Origin: Strigamia acuminata
Taxonomy: Eukaryota; Arthropoda; Chilopoda; Geophilomorpha; Linotaeniidae
DNA: 64,000 nucleotides
Direction: 5' to 3'
Assembly: GCA_949358305.1 (NCBI GenBank)
Contig: OX442323.1
Coordinates: 6,076,001 to 6,140,000 of the forward strand
In this document: positions 50,646-64,000 of the stretch, piece by piece
Numbering within the stretch: the stretch's first letter is position 1
Layout of the letters: the number at the start of each line of letters is the position of its first letter
Notes under the pieces: generated by a model
What the model was told of the DNA's origin: nothing
Databases searched by the model: none
The model's input: the letters and a program-made list of their open reading frames with translations, nothing else
Program-made: the position numbers and the translations under genes

Positions 50646-52615
50646 TTAACCAACTTGATTCGTCTGTTTCTTTTGCCTCGATCTTTCTTGTAATTCCTGG
50701 TCAATTCTTTCTTTAGCACGAAAAACCTACAAATTATGGGAAAAACTAATCTATAAAAATATATTCAATTCAAAATATCTCCCTTTAAAAATTAAAAAAA
50801 TTTCTATATTTTGTTTTTTCCAAAAAACCACCAAAAATCGCCATTTTATTCACCAAAATTTAAAAAACACGCCGCCATTTTGAAAACCCGAATTCATTCC
50901 CACCATAAACCACTCGAAAACATCGAAATTAACAATTTAACCGCTCGTTTTCACATTTTTCCTCATTTATAAAACAATTTCGACTTTCTCCATTTTAAAA
51001 TCCAAATCTACAGCTGTAACCAATGAGGCACTCACCCGCCCAAAACAAAAATGGCGGCAATAACAAACCCCGGCAACCGGCACAACAGTAATGGCGACCA
51101 AGACAAACTCGCCCAAAACCAAATAAAACCTCTTTCACACAACTCCCGACTCTTTCTCCCCCCAAAAATAACCCAAAAATCCAAAAACACAATCTCTTAA
51201 CCCTAACTACACAAAAACCATCATTTTCCACCCAAAAAATTCAAAATTTCCCCTCAACTTCCCTTCCCGCCAGCACCAAAAAACGGTTTCATGAACGGTA
51301 TTTCATTCTCGTACACCCCCGGCAGCAACAAATTCAAAAATCGATGCAAAATCAACGCAGTCAAGCCCCAAATTCGATGCTCGACATTAAAAACCGGCAT
51401 CGGGAAGCGATTCAAAAACAATTGCGTCGACAAATTCCTCGGATCGCACAACGATTTCAAACTCTGCACGAAAACAATTTCCACCTCGTCGCTCGGTTTC
51501 ATCCGCCCCAGCTCTAGTGCGCCGACGTGGGCAATCACCGGCAGAACCGCCACTTTAGTGACGCTCAAAACCGTCGGCAAATTGCCCCACACGTCGACAC
51601 TATCCAACTTGACACCCAATTCCTCCTCCGTCTCTCGCAAAGCCGTTTTCACGAGCGTCGCGTCGTGCGATTCCTCCATTCCTCCAGGAAACGAAACCTG
51701 ACCGGCGTGACTTCCCAATTTCGCCGAGCGCAGCGTAAATAAAACGCAATTCTCCTCCTTGTGGCGACACAACGGCACCAACACGGCCGCTCTCTTCAGA
51801 AATCGACTCGGAATCGGCACGACCGGTCGTAAATTCGGCATTTCTTTAACGCACCGGTCACGATTCGCTCGTGAAAATGCATTTTCAAACGTTAAGTCAC
51901 TGAAGGAACGTGAATGAATCGCATTTAAAGCTCCAAACACTCGCGAACGACTTAAAAAATCCACTTTTGTCGCTTTCCCGAGTCGAAACCTTGCGCGAGG
52001 TGGTGTTATCTAGCAAAGCAACAAATGAGAGAAACCTAGCGTCAAAACCAGACATTAGTTTCCATAGTTTTAAATGTATTTCCCCTTTTTTCTCATCAAA
52101 ATCGTCGAGAATTTCGTTTGTTTTTTACCTTCGATTGCAAGTAGAAGGAGCCGCCTCGCGATTTGTCGTTGGCGGTGAATAAATGGTCGTATTTTGTCTT
52201 TATTTCGGCTTCGTCGAGGTTTTCATTCACGTTGAGGATCTTCCGTGCTTCCTTTATGTAATCAAAGGATTTTTATTTATAAAAATTATTACGTAAGCCG
52301 AGTTTTTTACTTCTATTGTCATTCCCAATTTGGCGTTCGCTGCGGCTCTTTGGGCGCCCTTTTCGCCCCCGCCAGCTTGAGCTGCTGCGGCTTGACTGTC
52401 TGTTAATGTTTGCATTTGGTTTTAGTCGTTTGTTTTTGAGTTATTTAATGCGGAATTTGATTTTACTGATGAATTCCTGTCGAAGCGCTCGAGTGAAGGC
52501 CCGCGCCACGACCTGGGTTCCGACGACTACGATTTGTATGATGTATTTCGCCTGGAATGTGTGAAATTGGACGATTGAATAAAGATTGTTTGGTTTTGTT
52601 TGATCGGTTTACCAT
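50646..52615 (-). CDS. PAM16: PAM16/TIM16 (Magmas), presequence import motor subunit
   Basis: J-like subunit of the TIM23 import motor on the matrix face of the inner mitochondrial membrane; it pairs with and restrains PAM18/DNAJC19 (known). Five exons in phase: 50646-50726, 52129-52251, 52311-52396, 52467-52551, 52613-52615. They give 125 residues, the same as human PAM16. Exon 1 contributes only the ATG, which is directly followed by the donor GTAAAC. Exon 2 reads [20 protein letters not shown], the hydrophobic N-terminus, followed by RALRQEF. The degenerate J-domain includes [20 protein letters not shown] and [20 protein letters not shown], and lacks the HPD triad, as expected. Intron 4 (50727-52128) contains the complete NUDT8 gene on the same strand. 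Confidence 0.96.
51254..51964 (-). CDS. NUDT8: NUDT8, mitochondrial Nudix (CoA) hydrolase, intronless
   Basis: Nudix hydrolase; NUDT8 in mammals hydrolyses CoA and its esters in mitochondria (known). A single open frame of 236 residues. The Nudix box is G-x5-E-x7-REUxEExGU, seen as [14 protein letters not shown] followed by [11 protein letters not shown]. Just before it, [13 protein letters not shown] matches the CoA-type UPF0035 signature region. The N-terminus ([20 protein letters not shown]) is basic and Ser-rich, like a mitochondrial presequence. It lies inside PAM16 intron 4 in the same orientation, 164 bp downstream of PAM16 exon 4. With no introns of its own it may be a retrocopy, but the frame is intact. 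Confidence 0.95.
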   Translation of the reverse strand: MDFLSRSRVFGALNAIHSRSFSDLTFENAFSRANRDRCVKEMPNLRPVVPIPSRFLKRAAVLVPLCRHKEENCVLFTLRSAKLGSHAGQVSFPGGMEESHDATLVKTALRETEEELGVKLDSVDVWGNLPTVLSVTKVAVLPVIAHVGALELGRMKPSDEVEIVFVQSLKSLCDPRNLSTQLFLNRFPMPVFNVEHRIWGLTALILHRFLNLLLPGVYENEIPFMKPFFGAGGKGS

Positions 52616-52927
52616 TTTGTGGTTGAATTGGACGAAATATCAGCTTCTTCCTTCCATAGAGATATCGGTTCTGCACGTTGGTTTTAATGCGGGGATCTGA
52701 ATCAGCGCCAAGTGTGGCGGAGTCAAAAAGTCGAAACTGTTTTTTTGTAAATTTTAAAAAAAGTGTATTTTAAAAGTATTTATGTAGGGAAAAAAAATTT
52801 TCTTTCGGGAAATATAGTTTGGTGTATTTGATGTGAGTGTTAAAGATTTTTTTTTTTTAGTTTGTTGTGTTTCGCACGAGATGGCGGTTGCGTAGTTGTT
52901 GTTTATTCTCAGTGAAAATTCGTCGGG
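52616..52927. promoter_or_regulatory. Bidirectional promoter of PAM16 and TAF7
   Basis: Only 312 bp separate the two start codons. A GAGATGGCGG motif (52878-52887), a YY1-type site, lies 40 bp upstream of the TAF7 start. Confidence 0.6.
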
Positions 52928-54944
52928 ATGTCTGCCATGAAAGATAAAGATATTCTGACGTTAAATAAACTGAAAGATGACATCCCGGTGGAGTTGGAAA
53001 GTCAATTTATACTGCGATTACCCACGGTGAGTCGATCGATCGTGGAAAATTGGACGATATTTTTAAAAAATTGTTGTTTTCAGGAACCAGCGCAAGAACT
53101 GCGAAGAACTTTGCGCTCTGGAGTTATGAATATCAAAGATCGGTTGACTATTCAAGTGGAGAACGACATGAGACACGGAATAGTACGATTGGACAATTGG
53201 GTGTTTTCGGCCAAGGTGAAATAGAAGGAGAAATTAGCGAATAATGTTGATGATTGTTAATGGTGTGATACGTGACAGCTTCAGGATTTGCCGTGTGTTT
53301 GCGAGTCGCTGAAAACGATCGACAAAAAGACGTTTTATAAAACGGCAGATGTCTGTCAAGTAATTATAAATTGATAGTTTGATTTATTTTGTTTGGTTTA
53401 ATTTTGTTTATTTTTTTTTTAAATAGATTCTGTGGTGTAAGGAGGAGGATGACAGTCAGACGACTGAAGAAGAAGAATCGCCGAAGAAAAAAGACGAAGG
53501 AAAAACGGAGAAGAAGTTTTTACATCCGCACGGAAGTATTTGATAAAAAAAAATGATGAAATTTGTGAATTTTTCATGAAGTTTTGTGAATTTTACATAC
53601 TAATTGTCAATTTTATATGTAAATTGTCAATTTTATATGTAAATTGTCAATTTTATATGTAAATTGTCAATTTTATATGTAAATTGTCAATTTTATATGT
53701 AAATTGTCAATTTTATATGTAAATTGTCAATTTTATATGTAAATTGTCAATTTTATATGTAAATTGTCAATTTTATATGTAAATTGTCAATTTTATATGG
53801 AATTTGTCAATTTTATGTGCAATTTGTCAATTTTATATGCAATTTGTCAATTTTATATATAAATTGTCTATATTACATGAAATTTCTACAATTTTTCATG
53901 TAATTTCTGAATTTTTTATGAAATTTCTTCAATTTTCCATGAAATTTCTGAATTTTTTATGAAATTTCTTCAATTTTTCATGAAATTTCTGAATTTTTCA
54001 TGAAATTTCTGAATTTTTTATGAAATTTCTTCAATTTTTCATGAAATTTCTGAATTTTTCATAAAAGTTCTGACATTTTTATGAAATGTCTACAATTTTT
54101 CATGAAATCCTAACGATACAAACTCCTTAATTGCAGTAACACGTCCGTTAAAAAACGTGCGAAAACGTCGTTTCCGCAAAACCCTAAAAAAAAAATACGT
54201 GGACGCACCTGAAATCGAGAAAGAAGTGAAACGACTATTCCGCGTCGACAACGAAGCCGTGAGTGTCCGCTGGGACGTCATAACCGACGAAGACGACTCC
54301 ACCAAGAAACTCCTAACCGGCGAAGGCCAAGCGAGCAGCGCGGCCAGTCCCACCGCGAGCGGCTTCCTCCTCTCCAACTCCCAAAGCCTCGACGTCGCCG
54401 AACACGACATCTTCGGCGAAGAACTCTCCAGCTCGGACGACGAACACGACGTCAACATCATGGACTCCGGCGACGACGACTCGAGTCGTTTATCGTCCGG
54501 CACCGCTCTGCAGGAATCCAAGCGCGAATACATGCGCCAAATCACCAAAGAAATCCTCCAACGCTCCACCGAACGAGTCAAAGACGAATTCCAGTCCACC
54601 AGCAACCAGGACCACATAATAACCGCCCTAAAGGACGCCGGACTGGTCAAGCAACCGCTCGGAATGCAGGACCAAGACGCACTGCTCGAAAAACGCGACG
54701 AAATACAACAACAGCTTCACGACGTGCAAGCGCGGCGACAGACTCAGGAATCCGACATTTGCAGCATCGAAAACCAGGCGCTCAAGGTTCGTTTTTGCGC
54801 GTATTTGATTAATTATTCGTTATTAATTATTTGTTTTTGGTTTAGCAACGATTTCAAAGTATTATCGACAATCTGGTTGAGAAAGAGAACGATCTGAAGC
54901 TTCAGTATAAGAAAATCGACGCCATGTTGAATCAGGATAATTGA
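52928..54944 (+). CDS. TAF7: TAF7, TFIID subunit
   Basis: TFIID component that binds TAF1 and checks its acetyltransferase activity during Pol II initiation (known). Six exons in phase: 52928-53026, 53084-53215, 53279-53359, 53427-53535, 54137-54786, 54846-54944. They give 389 residues. The TAF7 domain includes [31 protein letters not shown] and KTADVCQ, followed by the basic [20 protein letters not shown]. An acidic, Ser-rich middle precedes a C-terminal coiled coil ending [24 protein letters not shown] at 55025-55030 follows the stop. Confidence 0.97.
53590..54115. repeat. Two adjacent tandem arrays in TAF7 intron 4
   Basis: ATTGTCAATTTTATATGTAA (20 bp) repeats about 12 times with near identity up to about 53870. 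It then passes into GAAATTTCTGAATTTTTCAT-like units (20-21 bp) up to about 54115. Together they fill most of intron 53536-54136. Confidence 0.96.
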
Positions 54945-55209
54945 GAAATTGAGAAATAATTTTTAATTTTACATAATTATTAAAGTTTTCTACAAATGTA
55001 AATAATAATCGCATCAACATTTACAATAAAAGAAAAATTATCTCGTAACGTTTTCTTTGTTTTTTGATAGTTATTGGATAGAAAATGTTATAGAACGGAC
55101 TGTCGTTTTGAGCAAACGTCGTCTGTTAAGTGAAAATGACAACAGTTTTTTTGATTATAATTATATACGACGAAAACACCAAAAAATAATAATAACAATA
55201 ATAATAAAG
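54945..55209. other. Convergent 3' region of TAF7 and FRY
   Basis: 265 bp between convergent stop codons, with the TAF7 AATAAA at 55025-55030. The two 3' UTRs probably overlap. Confidence 0.55.

Positions 55210-64000
<8,791 letters not shown>

Overview
This window is gene-dense nuclear DNA from an animal. Every protein gene is broken by GT-AG introns, most of them only 50-75 bp long, and the gene set is metazoan: a BMP-type SMAD, TFAP4, furry, TMEM131, TAF7, GSTCD and NIPA. Small exons, very short introns, AT-rich non-coding DNA and PAM16/SMAD sequences close to those of protostomes suggest an invertebrate, probably an arthropod. That placement is inference. There are no prokaryotic features.

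Twelve protein genes and one tRNA gene were read exon by exon, checking that splice phases join. From left to right: TMEM131 (minus, 3' end beyond the left edge); ELMOD (plus); a large microtubule gene with an N-terminal CAP-Gly domain and an MTUS1/2-type C-terminal coiled coil (minus, 17 coding exons including a 15-nt microexon); SMAD1/5-type SMAD (minus); GSTCD (minus); tRNA-Leu(TAG) (plus); DNAJA3 (minus); NIPA-type magnesium transporter (plus); TFAP4 (minus); PAM16 (minus) with NUDT8 lying whole inside one of its introns on the same strand; TAF7 (plus); and the C-terminal 1252 residues of furry (minus, 5' end beyond the right edge).

Gene pairs are compact. Divergent pairs share short promoters (TMEM131/ELMOD, DNAJA3/NIPA, PAM16/TAF7). 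Convergent pairs end close together (ELMOD/MTUS-like, NIPA/TFAP4, TAF7/FRY). The genes have general cellular roles (ER and collagen traffic, mitochondrial import and folding, CoA hydrolysis, basal transcription, BMP signalling, cytoskeleton) and do not form one pathway. PAM16, DNAJA3 and NUDT8 are all mitochondrial.

The striking non-coding feature is that almost every long intron is filled with its own AT-rich tandem array. Monomers are often 20 or 21 bp, several share an ATGCAAAAA/CATTTT-like core across different genes, and the sense strand is usually T-rich. The purest arrays are a 20-bp ACACGTGT unit and a 21-bp ATGCACAAAAATGG unit, both in furry introns. Small inverted-repeat DNA elements are also present: hAT-like MITEs, a 454-bp element flanked by TA, and a hairpin in an ELMOD intron. 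No CRISPR array or defence-type system is present. The best candidates for new biology are the CAP-Gly/MTUS architecture with its microexon, the same-strand nested NUDT8 gene, a possible alternative last exon of the NIPA gene, and the intron arrays.
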